A stretch of DNA of 64,000 bases from assembly GCF_004298145.1 (NCBI RefSeq), contig NZ_SCRH01000003.1, positions 29,487 to 93,486 on the forward strand. The letters are read 5' to 3'. This document shows, piece by piece, positions 51,491 through 63,886 of this stretch. Made by a program: the position numbers and the translations under genes. How positions within the stretch are numbered: position 1 is the first letter of the stretch; every line of letters begins with the position of its first letter. This DNA comes from Mycobacterium sp. (GTDB taxonomy: Bacteria; Actinomycetota; Actinomycetes; Mycobacteriales; Mycobacteriaceae). Below the pieces are notes generated by a model. That model was not told the origin of the DNA. It ran no database searches and saw only the letters and a list, made by a program, of their open reading frames with translations.

Positions 51491-52638
51491 ATGACCACCC
51501 TCGACTCTCCCGAAAAGATCCTTTTCACCTCGACCACCCAAGCCTTTCTCGAAAAGGAAGTGCCGCTGCGCCGGGTGCGGGAGTTACATGCCGAGGGCGC
51601 GTCGTTTGACCCCGCGTGGTGGCGGCGCGCCGCGGAGCTGGGCTGGATGGGTCTGCTCGTTCCGGAGGAGCTGGGCGGCGGAAGCGTTTCGGAGAGCGGC
51701 TTCGCCGATCTGGCGATGGTCGCCGAACAACTCGGAAAGACGGTGGCGCCCGGACCGCTGTATCCGGTCAGCACCGTGCTGTCGGCGCTGGCCGGATGCA
51801 TGAGCCCCGAAACGCACGCCGACGTCATCGAGGCGCTGATATCGGGTGAAACCGTGGCGTCGTGGGCGGTTTGTGAGCCCGGCCGGGGCTGGGCGCCGTT
51901 GGATCCCTCGGTGACGGCCACCGAAACCGACGCCGGTTACCGCATCGACGGCGTCAAGGACCGCGTGGAGGCGGGCGCCCAGAGCGCGGCGCTGCTGGTG
52001 GTGGCCCGCTGCGGCCCGGACGCCACTGAGATTCGCCAGTTTCTGGTCCCGGCGGACGCACCCGGCGTCAGCATCGAGCCCCAGCAGTCGGTGGACCTGG
52101 TCAAGCAATACGCCCGAGTGCGTTTCGACGGTGTCGTCGTACCCCGGTCCGCGGCCGTCGGCACCGCCGGCGAGACGCCCGCCCTGCTCGATCGACAAAG
52201 CCAGATCGCCCAGGTGCTGCAATGCGCCGAGGTGGTCGGCATCCTGCAGACGGTGTTCGACTTCACCGCCCAATGGGCGCTGGACCGGCACACGTTCGGT
52301 CGCCCACTGGCGTCGTACCAAGCCCTCAAACACAAGTTCGCCGATATGAAGCTGTGGCTGGAAGCCTGCCGGGCCACCACCTGGGCGGCAGTGGCCGACG
52401 TGGCGACCCGCGCGCCGCAAGCGGGTTTGTCGGCCAGCATCGCGAAGTCCTACGTGGGGGAGATGGCCGGCCAGATCGTCCAGGCCTGCGTACAGATGCA
52501 CGGCGGCATCGGCGTCACCTGGGAACACGACCTGCACCTGTATCTTCGCCGGGTTACGTTGTACCGCAGTATGTTTGGGACGCCCGAGGAACATAATCTG
52601 CGGGTGTACCAGTTCGAGAAGGCGGGTCGTTGCCACAG

Positions 52639-52642
<4 letters not shown>
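51491..52642 (+). CDS. acyl-CoA dehydrogenase-like subunit (likely partner of next gene)
   Basis: A 383-residue ACAD with helical N-domain, DRHTFGRPLASYQALKHKFADM in the C-domain, and MHGGIGVTWEHDLHLYLRR at the end, but no EGTxEI-type base, as in the non-catalytic or half-site subunits of heteromeric FadE enzymes. ATG 51491 chosen; upstream codons to 51368 have no domain content. Its stop overlaps the ATG of the next ACAD. Confidence 0.87.
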
Positions 52643-56164
<3,522 letters not shown>

Positions 56165-57373
56165 TCAGGCCGAGACGGGCTTCTTCGACGCCGGCGCGGA
56201 AACCTTCATCAGCTCCATCAGGTTGCCGCCCATGATCTTTGCCTTGTCCTCGTCGCTGAAGTCGCCCAGCTCGTCGACGAAGGAGATCGGGTCTTTCAGG
56301 CCCTCGGGGTGCGGCCAGTCCGAACCGAACATCACCCGGTCGGTGCCGACCATGTTGACGATCTCGGTGAACCGGTCCTCCCAGAACGGGGTGATGTAGA
56401 CGCAGCGCTTGAACGCCTCGATCGGGTCCTCGCTGAACGACTGCGGCATCTTCTTGTAGACACCCTTGAGTCCCTTGAACAGGTCCGGCACCCAGTCGGC
56501 GCCATTCTCGATCGACAGGATCCGCAGCTCCGGGTTGCGCGACAGCGCGCCGTGGCACACCAGCGCACCCATCGCGTCCAGGATCGGCCGATGGCCCATC
56601 GCAAAGCTCCGGAAGGCGGTCGGCTTGAACGGCAGGAATTCGTCACCGGGCTCCCACACGTTCGCGAACTCCGAGTAACCGCTGTCCGACGCGTGCATCG
56701 AGACCGGGATGTCGGCCGTGATGCAGGCCTGCCAGAACGGGTCGAACTCCTCGAGGCCGAACGAGCGGCTGCCCTTGAAACCGGGCACCGGCGCCGGGCG
56801 GACCAGCACGGTGCGGGCGCCGCGCTCCAGACACCATTCGAGTTCCTCGAGCGCACGGTCGACGATCGGCAGGGTGATGACCGGGGTGGCGAAGATGCGG
56901 TCCTGGTAGTTGAACGTCCACTGCTCGTGCATCCACTCGTTGAGCGCGTGGATGACGTCGTGGGTCATCTCCGGGTCGTCCTTCATGCGCTCTTCGACCA
57001 GGCTGGCCAGCGTCGGGAACATCAGGGCGTAGTCGATGCCGAGCTCGTCCATCACCTCGAGACGCGCGCCCGGCTCGCGGAAGGCGGGGATGGCTTTCAT
57101 CGGCTCACCGAGGATCTCGCGGTAGCTCTTGCCCTGGGCGCCGTGGCGGAAGTAGTCCTCTTGGGCGCCCGGGCGGGCAACCACCTCGAACGTCGGGTTG
57201 GGGATGTATTCACTGATGTGGCCGCGCACCACGATCTTGGTACGGCCGCGGACCTGCACGTAGTCGATGACGCGCTTGCGGTTGTCCGGGAGAAACTTGG
57301 TCAGCGCTTCCTGCGGCTCGTACATGTGGTTGTCCGCGTCGAAAACGGGGAAGGGAAGCTCGCGAGATGGCAT
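56165..57373 (-). CDS. amidohydrolase (Amidohydro_2 family, decarboxylase-like)
   Basis: A 402-residue TIM-barrel metal enzyme: FDADNHMYEP at the start (DxDxH type), VSMHASDSGYSEF with a metal His, and FGSDWPHPEG with the catalytic Asp. Paralogue of the protein at 18403. AAGGAGAT precedes the ATG. A TetR-hotdog fusion gene lies immediately upstream on the same strand, with the palindrome TGGTAATGACGTTACCA between them, so the fusion protein probably regulates it. Confidence 0.89.
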   Translation of the reverse strand: MPSRELPFPVFDADNHMYEPQEALTKFLPDNRKRVIDYVQVRGRTKIVVRGHISEYIPNPTFEVVARPGAQEDYFRHGAQGKSYREILGEPMKAIPAFREPGARLEVMDELGIDYALMFPTLASLVEERMKDDPEMTHDVIHALNEWMHEQWTFNYQDRIFATPVITLPIVDRALEELEWCLERGARTVLVRPAPVPGFKGSRSFGLEEFDPFWQACITADIPVSMHASDSGYSEFANVWEPGDEFLPFKPTAFRSFAMGHRPILDAMGALVCHGALSRNPELRILSIENGADWVPDLFKGLKGVYKKMPQSFSEDPIEAFKRCVYITPFWEDRFTEIVNMVGTDRVMFGSDWPHPEGLKDPISFVDELGDFSDEDKAKIMGGNLMELMKVSAPASKKPVSA

Positions 57374-57410
57374 GGCGATCTCCTTGCAAAAGTCTTAGAT
57401 TCTCACTGCC

Positions 57411-57427
57411 TGGTAATGACGTTACCA
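57411..57427 (-). promoter_or_regulatory. palindromic operator candidate before the amidohydrolase
   Basis: TGGTAA-TGACG-TTACCA, perfect 6-bp arms, 38-54 bp upstream of the amidohydrolase ATG and 28 bp after the TetR-hotdog stop. Typical place and size for a TetR-type site. Distinct from the TACTGTAA operator family. Confidence 0.55.
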
Positions 57428-57454
57428 TCTCTGCGCAACGACGTGTACACGGGC

Positions 57455-58486
57455 CTAACTGTCAGCCCGCAGCCCGTTCGTCGGCGTCGTGCCGTTGATG
57501 ATGGCGAAATTCACGGTGGCCGTGGCGAGGAGTTCATCGTCGCCGTCGCCGTAGATGTCCACCTGCATCACCATCGCCCGCCGTCCGGATCGCAACACCT
57601 TGGGCACCGCGAAGGCCGAGCCCTGCCGGGCCGGTCGCAGGTAGCGGACAAACAGATCCGAGGTCGTCATCGTGGTGCCCTGTTCCAGGTAATCCAGCCC
57701 CAACTGCCCGCCCGCCACGTCCACCAGCGTGGCGATCAGGCCGCCCTGAAGCGCGCCGGAGGTGTTGACCACCTGCGGGCTGACGGGCATGGTCATGGCG
57801 AACTCGCCGTTGCGGCTGCCCGGGCGCATGCCGATCTGGGCGAACAGCTCGGCCAGCGACGGGGCCGCCGACTCTTCGCCGGTCTCGCGGATACCGAGGG
57901 CGCGGCTGCAGAAGTCGTAGAGCTGGCCGTTGTCGACCGGTGTGCCGTTCAATTCGGAACCCAGCCAATGCAATCGCTGCGCGCCCATCACCGTCTGCAT
58001 GACGATGGCGGCGGCCGCACCGACGTCCAATCCGGGGTTGAAGACTCCCTCGGTGATGCCCTGACCGACGATGTCGCGGATCAGGCGATGCAGGGGAGAG
58101 AGCACCCGGGCATATTCGCGGGGACGGGTCTCGGCCAGGTGCTGGTTGTAGAGGGTCAGCGCCCGATTGAGGCTGTCCTGGGTGCTCGATGCCGGTTGCT
58201 GGCTGACCCGGTCGATCAGTAATTTCAGTGCCGAGGTGCTGTCCAGCCCCATGGTTTCGGCGCGCCAGGCCTGCACCGATTGGGCGATGGTTCTGTCGAA
58301 CAGCGCCAGCAGCAGTTCGTCCTTGCTACTGAAGTGTTGGTAGAAGGCACGCAGTGAGGTCTTGGAGCGGGCGACGACCTCCTGCACGGTGAAGTCGGTG
58401 CGTCCCGTTTCGCCCAGAATCGCGACGGCGGCCTTGATGAAGCGGTCGCCGCGCGTCACGTCGGCTGCGTCGCTAGGGGCGGTCAT
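57455..58486 (-). CDS. TetR regulator fused to a hotdog (PaaI-like thioesterase) domain
   Basis: A 343-residue fusion. Residues about 10-200 are a TetR regulator (TVQEVVARSKTSLRAFYQHFSSKDELL HTH) with its helical ligand domain, and 227-343 are a hotdog domain (NTSGALQGGLIATLVDVAGG helix, LFVRYLRPA strand) like acyl-CoA thioesterases. The frame is continuous and the linker short. The thioesterase part may sense an acyl-CoA or hydrolyse the inducing ligand. ATG 58486 is chosen; upstream residues lack a domain. Upstream of an amidohydrolase it may control. Confidence 0.88.
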   Translation of the reverse strand: MTAPSDAADVTRGDRFIKAAVAILGETGRTDFTVQEVVARSKTSLRAFYQHFSSKDELLLALFDRTIAQSVQAWRAETMGLDSTSALKLLIDRVSQQPASSTQDSLNRALTLYNQHLAETRPREYARVLSPLHRLIRDIVGQGITEGVFNPGLDVGAAAAIVMQTVMGAQRLHWLGSELNGTPVDNGQLYDFCSRALGIRETGEESAAPSLAELFAQIGMRPGSRNGEFAMTMPVSPQVVNTSGALQGGLIATLVDVAGGQLGLDYLEQGTTMTTSDLFVRYLRPARQGSAFAVPKVLRSGRRAMVMQVDIYGDGDDELLATATVNFAIINGTTPTNGLRADS

Positions 58487-58849
58487 CGGCGCTGTGTCCC
58501 TTTCCGTGGCGCAATCCTTGCGCTCCGAGAATGAGGTTACCGCGCGCTGTGGCATATCCGCGAAGCTTGCAGCGGGGGTGGTGCTCTTCGGGTGCCGCGG
58601 GCCGCGTCGCACCATGTCGAAATCGACTGAGCCGACCGCGAATTTCGCGGTGCGTTACTGACGGCGAATAATATTTACGGTCAATAAAATTCGAATGCAA
58701 TCGAATATGCCGACGATATGCGCAGGTGAATCCCGGCCGTCACCGAGATGACTACTTATGTGGCCGCCGCCGAAACCGCGTGACTTTGGACCTCAGCGTC
58801 TCGCCCGCACTCAATTGGAGCGGTACAGCCATGTGTGGTTTTGGGCGGC
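58487..58849. other. 363-bp gap with AT-rich promoter-like core
   Basis: The stretch 58660-58730 is strongly AT-rich for this genome and contains a direct repeat TCGAAT (58691-58696 and 58701-58706), one copy inside the palindrome ATTCGAAT. It could be the promoter of the TetR-hotdog gene and of the former mmpL gene. No gene is supported. Confidence 0.45.
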
Positions 58850-59179
58850 ATGAAGGACGAATCGGCATCGCATTCGGCTCCGTCTTTTCTGGCGCGAATG
58901 ATCCACGGATCGCCAGTGCTGATCGTTCTCTCCTCGCTGGTTCTCGCCGTCATCGTCAATACCGGCGTGCCGCAATTGGGAGTAGTCGGCAAGGCGCACA
59001 GGGTGACGATGGTTCCCGCCGCCGCGCCGTCGATCCGGGCGACGAAGCGCATCGGGCAGGTGTTCGGCGAATTCGACACCGACAGCGCAGTCATGATCGT
59101 GATCGAGGGCGATAGGCCGCTCGGCGACGCCGCCCACCTGCTCAGCCGCCCCGGGCCTCGATCATCGCCGAGCGGTTGA
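58850..59179 (+). pseudogene. N-terminal relic of an MmpL/RND transporter gene
   Basis: From the ATG at 58850 the first 95 or so residues follow MmpL proteins: a cytoplasmic start, one membrane helix (PVLIVLSSLVLAVIVNTGVPQL), then the periplasmic segment with APSIRATKRIGQVFGEFDTDSAVMIVIEGDRPLGD. MmpL proteins have about 950 residues with 12 helices. Here homology stops near 59135, where the sequence runs into the 3' end of a ligase gene, and the frame closes at 59179. No mmpS or remaining transporter sequence is present. A deletion junction is the likely cause. Confidence 0.75.
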
Positions 59180-60650
59180 CCTTGGTTGCCGCGGTGCGCG
59201 GTATCGCGTCGACGAATTCGACTGTCTTGGGCGCCTTGTACGGGGCGAGGCGGATCTTCGCGTACTCGATCACGTGCTGTTCGGTGAGGGGCTCGGCGCC
59301 ATCGGTGCCGGCGCGCTGAATCACCGCGTGCACGCGACGCCCCCATTGCGGGTCGGCCAGGCCGATCACGACGACGTCGGCGATGCCGGGGTGGCCGGCG
59401 AGCGCGGACTCGACTTCGGCCGGAAAGACATTGGCGCCGCCAGTCACGATCATGTCGACGCGGCGGTCCACGATGTAGAGAAAGCCGTCCGCGTCGAGAT
59501 GACCCATGTCCCCGGCGGAGCGGAAGCCGTCCTCGGTCGACGGCAGCGGAGGCGCACCACCCAGGTAGCGGTATCCCGCGCTCATCGGCGCCCGCAGATA
59601 CACGTCACCGTCCTCGCCAGGGCCCAGCTGCCGTTTCTCGGCGTCCAGAATCCGGATCTCGGTGTCCCGGAATCCGCGGCCCACGCTGCCCGGGTGAGCG
59701 AGCCACTCGTCGCCGCGCAGCGCGGTGAGCCCCAGATTTTCGGTCATGCCGTATGCCGTCACGATCTGCTCGGGGCTGAGCAGTTCGAACCAGGTATGCA
59801 GCAGCGACGGCGGCATCACCGCGGCGCCCTGCAGGATGAAGACGATGCTGGACAGATCGCGCTGCCGGACGTCGGGCCGGGCCGCGATGCGCGCCAGCAT
59901 GGTGGGGGTGGCCGTGAAGTTGGTGATCCGGAAACGCTCGATCACGTCGAGAACCAATGCGGCATCGAATTTTTCGAGTATCACAAGATGGTCGCCGGCC
60001 AGCAGCATGAGGAAGGTGGCGAAGCCGTTGGTGTGATACATCGGTGCGGGCACCATGATGGTCTGTGGCTGTGTCACCGGTGTCCAGTTCGACAAGAACG
60101 GTTCACCCTGCTGGGGGATCCACAGCGACGGCGCCAGGTTGAGTATCACCTTGGGCAAGCCGGTGGAACCGCTGCTGCAAATCCCGTGGGCGGTGGGGGA
60201 GACGGCGACCGGCAGCGGGCCGTCGGACTCGCCGGCCGCGCGGGCTTCGAGCTCCCAGCGACTCGTTTCGTCGACGACGACGGCTGGGTCGATCACCTCG
60301 CGCACCCGGTCGCGCTCCCACTCGGGAAGGTCCCAGTGCATGGGCACCGGAACCGCGCCGATCTTCCAGCAGCCCAGCGTCGCCAGCGCCAGATGCTGGG
60401 AGTTTGGAATAGCAAGCGCTACAAGGGAACCGGTCGTGGCACCGTTGGCGGCAAGTGCGCGGCCCCACTGGTTGGCGCGGGTGTCGAGTTCACCGAACGT
60501 CAGCGACTGGACGGTGCCGTCGAGTGCCACGATCGTGACGGCGGAATCGTCCCGACGTTGTTCGGCGAGCTCTTGCAGTTTGGTTCCGAACGGAACTCCG
60601 TCCGCGAAGGGGTTCGCCGGTGCGTCGGCCGCGACGGGTTCGGTACTCAC
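59142..60650 (-). CDS. AMP-forming acyl-CoA synthetase (short type)
   Basis: A 502-residue ANL ligase. Its P-loop reads ICSSGSTGLPKV (Lys kept, last Gly lost), with GFRSAGDMGHLDADGF and C-terminal RTAATKVNRS catalytic lysine. GTG start with GAGGAG 7 nt upstream in a MIRU-like sequence. Last gene of a run of three ACADs and a ligase. Its 3' end overlaps the mmpL relic by a few bases, so it lies at the presumed deletion junction. Confidence 0.89.
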   Translation of the reverse strand: MSTEPVAADAPANPFADGVPFGTKLQELAEQRRDDSAVTIVALDGTVQSLTFGELDTRANQWGRALAANGATTGSLVALAIPNSQHLALATLGCWKIGAVPVPMHWDLPEWERDRVREVIDPAVVVDETSRWELEARAAGESDGPLPVAVSPTAHGICSSGSTGLPKVILNLAPSLWIPQQGEPFLSNWTPVTQPQTIMVPAPMYHTNGFATFLMLLAGDHLVILEKFDAALVLDVIERFRITNFTATPTMLARIAARPDVRQRDLSSIVFILQGAAVMPPSLLHTWFELLSPEQIVTAYGMTENLGLTALRGDEWLAHPGSVGRGFRDTEIRILDAEKRQLGPGEDGDVYLRAPMSAGYRYLGGAPPLPSTEDGFRSAGDMGHLDADGFLYIVDRRVDMIVTGGANVFPAEVESALAGHPGIADVVVIGLADPQWGRRVHAVIQRAGTDGAEPLTEQHVIEYAKIRLAPYKAPKTVEFVDAIPRTAATKVNRSAMIEARGG

Positions 60651-60680
60651 CCGCGCCGCTCCTCATCACCGAGACGGCTC
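60642..60680 (-). repeat. partial MIRU-like sequence at a gene start
   Basis: GATGAGGAGCGGCGCGGGTGAG on the minus strand matches the gene-proximal end of the 53-bp unit at 63881 and supplies the GAGGAG ribosome-binding site and GTG start of the ligase. Only this part is recognisable, so it may be a remnant. Confidence 0.4.
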
Positions 60681-61614
60681 ATACCGAAACCGGTTCGCTG
60701 AACAGCGTCTCCAGCGACCCGTCCGACACGCTGGGGATCAGGCGCAGGGTGAGCTCCTCGGTGCCCAGCGGCAGCCGCATCAGCGGCTGGGTGTGCCGGT
60801 CGAGCACGCTGACGTCGGACTCGTCGCAGAAACCCAGGGCTCCCAGTAACTGGTGGGAGGTGCGCATCACCTGCCGTGCGGTGTCAGCGGCCTTGAGCCG
60901 AAGCACCAGGGCGTCCGCCGAATGGATCTGCGCCGGCAGTGATTCCGGTCGGCAAATCGTGTACTTCGCGAGTTCATGGAGCCCGCGGACCGCGACGGCG
61001 GCGTCCGCGACGGCGAACCTGACGGCCTGGAAGTCCGCAAGCGGCTTGCCGAACTGAATCCGGGCGCGCACATGGTCGGTGACGATGCGCAACGCCTGCT
61101 GCACCGCTCCCAGAATCCGCCATGATCCCAGCACAAGATGAAGGTTAACGTCGGCGGCTCCGACGCTGCCCTCGGGTGCGCTCAGGGTGGCCGGAACCAG
61201 GAACGGCCCCAGCTTGGCGCCGGTCCGCGCCGCCGGCTGCGGCCGGTACCGATTGCCGTCCAGGTCCGCGGCGATCCAGTCACCGGCCAGATCGCCGTGG
61301 TCGATGCGCGGGGCTTTCGGGTTCACCAGGGCCAGGCGTGCGCCGTCGATCGTCAGCAGCTCCTCCACCAGTGGATAGGGCAGCACGGTGGCGCCGGCGC
61401 TCTGGCACAGCACCGCGGCGGCCAGCAGATCGTCGGGCGCCGAGCGTACGTCGAGTTCGAACGCGCCCAACTCGGTCAACGCGGTACGGGCCGCGTCGCG
61501 GACGGTGTCGTCGGACTCGGCGCGCAGCGCTGCCGGCGGTCCACCCAATCGGCTCAGCCGCTTGGAGGCGACAGTGGCGAATTCGCTGATATCTTGCGGC
61601 AGATCGGTTTTCAT
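60679..61614 (-). CDS. acyl-CoA dehydrogenase-like subunit, short
   Basis: A 311-residue ACAD fragment-like protein, shorter than the usual 380. It retains the C-domain (HVRARIQFGKPLADFQAVRFAVADAAV, then HQLLGALGFCDESDVSVL) but the middle barrel is short and there is no EGTxEI-type base, so it probably acts as the partner of the next ACAD. ATG 61614 is fixed by ATGA overlap with that gene's stop. Confidence 0.82.
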   Translation of the reverse strand: MKTDLPQDISEFATVASKRLSRLGGPPAALRAESDDTVRDAARTALTELGAFELDVRSAPDDLLAAAVLCQSAGATVLPYPLVEELLTIDGARLALVNPKAPRIDHGDLAGDWIAADLDGNRYRPQPAARTGAKLGPFLVPATLSAPEGSVGAADVNLHLVLGSWRILGAVQQALRIVTDHVRARIQFGKPLADFQAVRFAVADAAVAVRGLHELAKYTICRPESLPAQIHSADALVLRLKAADTARQVMRTSHQLLGALGFCDESDVSVLDRHTQPLMRLPLGTEELTLRLIPSVSDGSLETLFSEPVSV

Positions 61615-62777
61615 CGGCTTCCTCCTAACACGTCTCGTGCCACCAACATCTTCTGCACTTCGATGGTGCCCGACGCCACGGTGGCCGCCTGTGCGTAACG
61701 CCAATGGTCTTCGGTCGCGCCGTGCAGCGGTGCGGAACTGCCGCTGTCCAGCGCCGTGGGGCCCAGCACGTCGAACAGCAGCTCGGCGACCTGTTGATCG
61801 AGGGTCGTCGTGACGATGCGAGCGGCGCTGGCGGCCGCGCCCGCCGCCGGATCGTCCTGTAGTGACACGGCGCGATAGGCCAGCAGCCGGGCGACGCGCA
61901 GGTCGACGAGCGCCCGCACCCACCGGGTACGAATCGTTTCGGGCAGCTCATCCCACTCGTCGCCGAGCCGGCTGCGCATGCGTTCGAGGAGTGACTCGCA
62001 CCGCGCGTACCGGGCGATGCCCACCCGCTCGAAGGCCAGCGCTTCGCGCATCACCCGCCATCCGTCGCCGACCTCGCCGAGCACATCGCCGGGAAACGCC
62101 TGCACGTCGTCCAGGAACATCTCGTTGAGATGGTGCGGCCCCAGCATCGACGGGATGGGCCGGACGGTGAAGCCGGGGCGGTCCATCGGGATCAGAAACA
62201 GGGTGAGGCGCTTGTCTTTTGGAGCGTCGGGGTCGGTGCACGCCGCCAGCACGCACCATGATGCCATCAGCGCATACGACGTCCACACCTTCTGGCCGGT
62301 GATCCGCCAGCCCTTTCCGTCCGGGCCGTCGGGAACGGCGCGGGTACGCAACGACACCAGGTCCGTTCCGGCCTCGGGTTCGGAAAAGCCCTGGCACCAG
62401 ATGACGTCCCCAGCGGCGATGGCCGCCAGGTGCTTGGCCTTCTGTTCCTCGGTCCCGTAGCGCATCAGTGCCGGCCCAACCCAGTTGATCCCCATGTACT
62501 GCGGACCGCGAGGCTCGTGTTGGGCCCACATCTCCTCGCGCAGCACCGTCTGCTGCCAGACCGAACCACCGCCGCCGCCATGCTCTTTCGGCCACGCCAG
62601 CGCCAGCAGCCCCTCGGTGGCCAGCAGTTTGCAGAACGTTTCGGTGGTGGCGAGATCCCGCGGGTTTTCGGTGCAGGCGCCGAGGAAGTCGGCGGGGATG
62701 TGGTTGGCTACCAGCTCGCGCAGGTGGCTTCGCAGTTGTCCGGCGTCGTCGCCGAGATCGTAATCCATGGTGCTCAT
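61611..62777 (-). CDS. acyl-CoA dehydrogenase
   Basis: A 388-residue ACAD with QGFSEPEAGTDLVSLRTR flavin segment, GQKVWTSYALMASWCVL, and VASGTIEVQKMLVARDVLGG at the end. ATG 62777 overlaps the stop of the preceding ACAD (ATGA). Likely the catalytic subunit paired with the short neighbour downstream, as in alpha2beta2 FadE enzymes. Confidence 0.9.
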   Translation of the reverse strand: MSTMDYDLGDDAGQLRSHLRELVANHIPADFLGACTENPRDLATTETFCKLLATEGLLALAWPKEHGGGGGSVWQQTVLREEMWAQHEPRGPQYMGINWVGPALMRYGTEEQKAKHLAAIAAGDVIWCQGFSEPEAGTDLVSLRTRAVPDGPDGKGWRITGQKVWTSYALMASWCVLAACTDPDAPKDKRLTLFLIPMDRPGFTVRPIPSMLGPHHLNEMFLDDVQAFPGDVLGEVGDGWRVMREALAFERVGIARYARCESLLERMRSRLGDEWDELPETIRTRWVRALVDLRVARLLAYRAVSLQDDPAAGAAASAARIVTTTLDQQVAELLFDVLGPTALDSGSSAPLHGATEDHWRYAQAATVASGTIEVQKMLVARDVLGGSR

Positions 62778-63886
62778 CCCTTCGGCAGCCCGAGCAGCCG
62801 CTCGGCGATGATGTTGCGCTGCACCTCCGACGTTCCGCCGTAGATGGTCGCGGCCAGCGCGTCCTGACGTTCGAACAATAGGTCCGGGTCGGCGGCCGAC
62901 TCCGGGCCCGCGGCGGCCGCGCCGAGCTCCCAAACACGCTGCAAGGTAAGCGATCCGAGCAGCTTCATAGTGTCGGCTTCGGGGCTTGGCCGTCCCGCGA
63001 GTTCGTTGCCCAGTGCGCGATATCCGGTGGCCCGCAGCGCCTCGGCGTCGGCCAGCAGCGAACCGAGCTCGGTGTAGACGTCGTGGCCCGAGCCCGAGCC
63101 CGCGGCGTCGGCGGTGCGCACCGCGTCGAGGCCGCGTTTGATCTCGACCCAGTTCATGATCCAGATCATCTGGCGTTCATGCTGCAGCGACGACAAGGCG
63201 ACATTCCAGCCGCCGCCCCGCGGTCCCAGCAGGTTGTCGGCCGGCACCTCGACGTCGTCGAGGAAGACTTCGCAGAACGTCTCGTCGGAGATCGACGCCA
63301 TGCGGATGGGCTCGATCCTGACCCCGGGCGCGTGCAGATCCAGAATCAGGCATGAGATGCCGCGGTGTTTCGGCGCATCGGGATCCGTGCGGGCGTACAG
63401 GGTGCACCATCGCGACTCGTGGGCCTGGGTGGTCCAGATCTTGTGGCCGTTGACCCGGAACACGTCCCCATCACGTTCGGCGCGCGTGCGCAGCCCCGCG
63501 AAATCGGACCCGGCTTCGGGTTCGGACATCCCCAGCGCCCACCACTCGTCACCGCGGAGCAGTGGAACGAGCAGGCGCTCGATTTGGGCGGCGGTGCCGA
63601 ACTGACGAATGCCCGGCGCGGCGACGTTGGGGCCGGCGATATTGGGCAGCTTGGGCGCCGAGCGCAGCGCGGCCTCGAGCCGGATCTCCATGGCGTCGCG
63701 CAAACCCAGGGACCGGCCGCCGTGCTCGCGGGGCCAGGTCGGCTGGATCCACCCGGCCTCGAAGGCGGCCCGCTGGTAATCGCGCCGCAGACCCAGGTCC
63801 CACCGGTACTGCCGATACTTCTCGTAGTAGTCGTTGGGCAAAAACTGCACCAACCACGCGCCGAACTCCTCAACCACTGCGCTCAC
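62774..63886 (-). CDS. acyl-CoA dehydrogenase
   Basis: A 370-residue ACAD with LGMSEPEAGSDFAGLRTR, GHKIWTTQAHESRWCTLY and IYGGTSEVQRNIIAERLLGLP. GTG 63886 is chosen over GTG 63892 because the AGGAGGAG ribosome-binding site lies 8 nt before it and only 2 nt before the other. The ribosome-binding site belongs to the MIRU-like repeat array, which occupies the rest of the window upstream. First gene of a four-gene minus-strand operon. Confidence 0.9.
   Translation of the reverse strand: MSAVVEEFGAWLVQFLPNDYYEKYRQYRWDLGLRRDYQRAAFEAGWIQPTWPREHGGRSLGLRDAMEIRLEAALRSAPKLPNIAGPNVAAPGIRQFGTAAQIERLLVPLLRGDEWWALGMSEPEAGSDFAGLRTRAERDGDVFRVNGHKIWTTQAHESRWCTLYARTDPDAPKHRGISCLILDLHAPGVRIEPIRMASISDETFCEVFLDDVEVPADNLLGPRGGGWNVALSSLQHERQMIWIMNWVEIKRGLDAVRTADAAGSGSGHDVYTELGSLLADAEALRATGYRALGNELAGRPSPEADTMKLLGSLTLQRVWELGAAAAGPESAADPDLLFERQDALAATIYGGTSEVQRNIIAERLLGLPKG

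Noticed and set aside
56309..58222. 637-codon open frame on the plus strand
   Set aside because: Lies antisense to the amidohydrolase and the TetR-hotdog gene, both with clear domains; its translation is low-complexity and without motif. Product of GC-rich codon bias.
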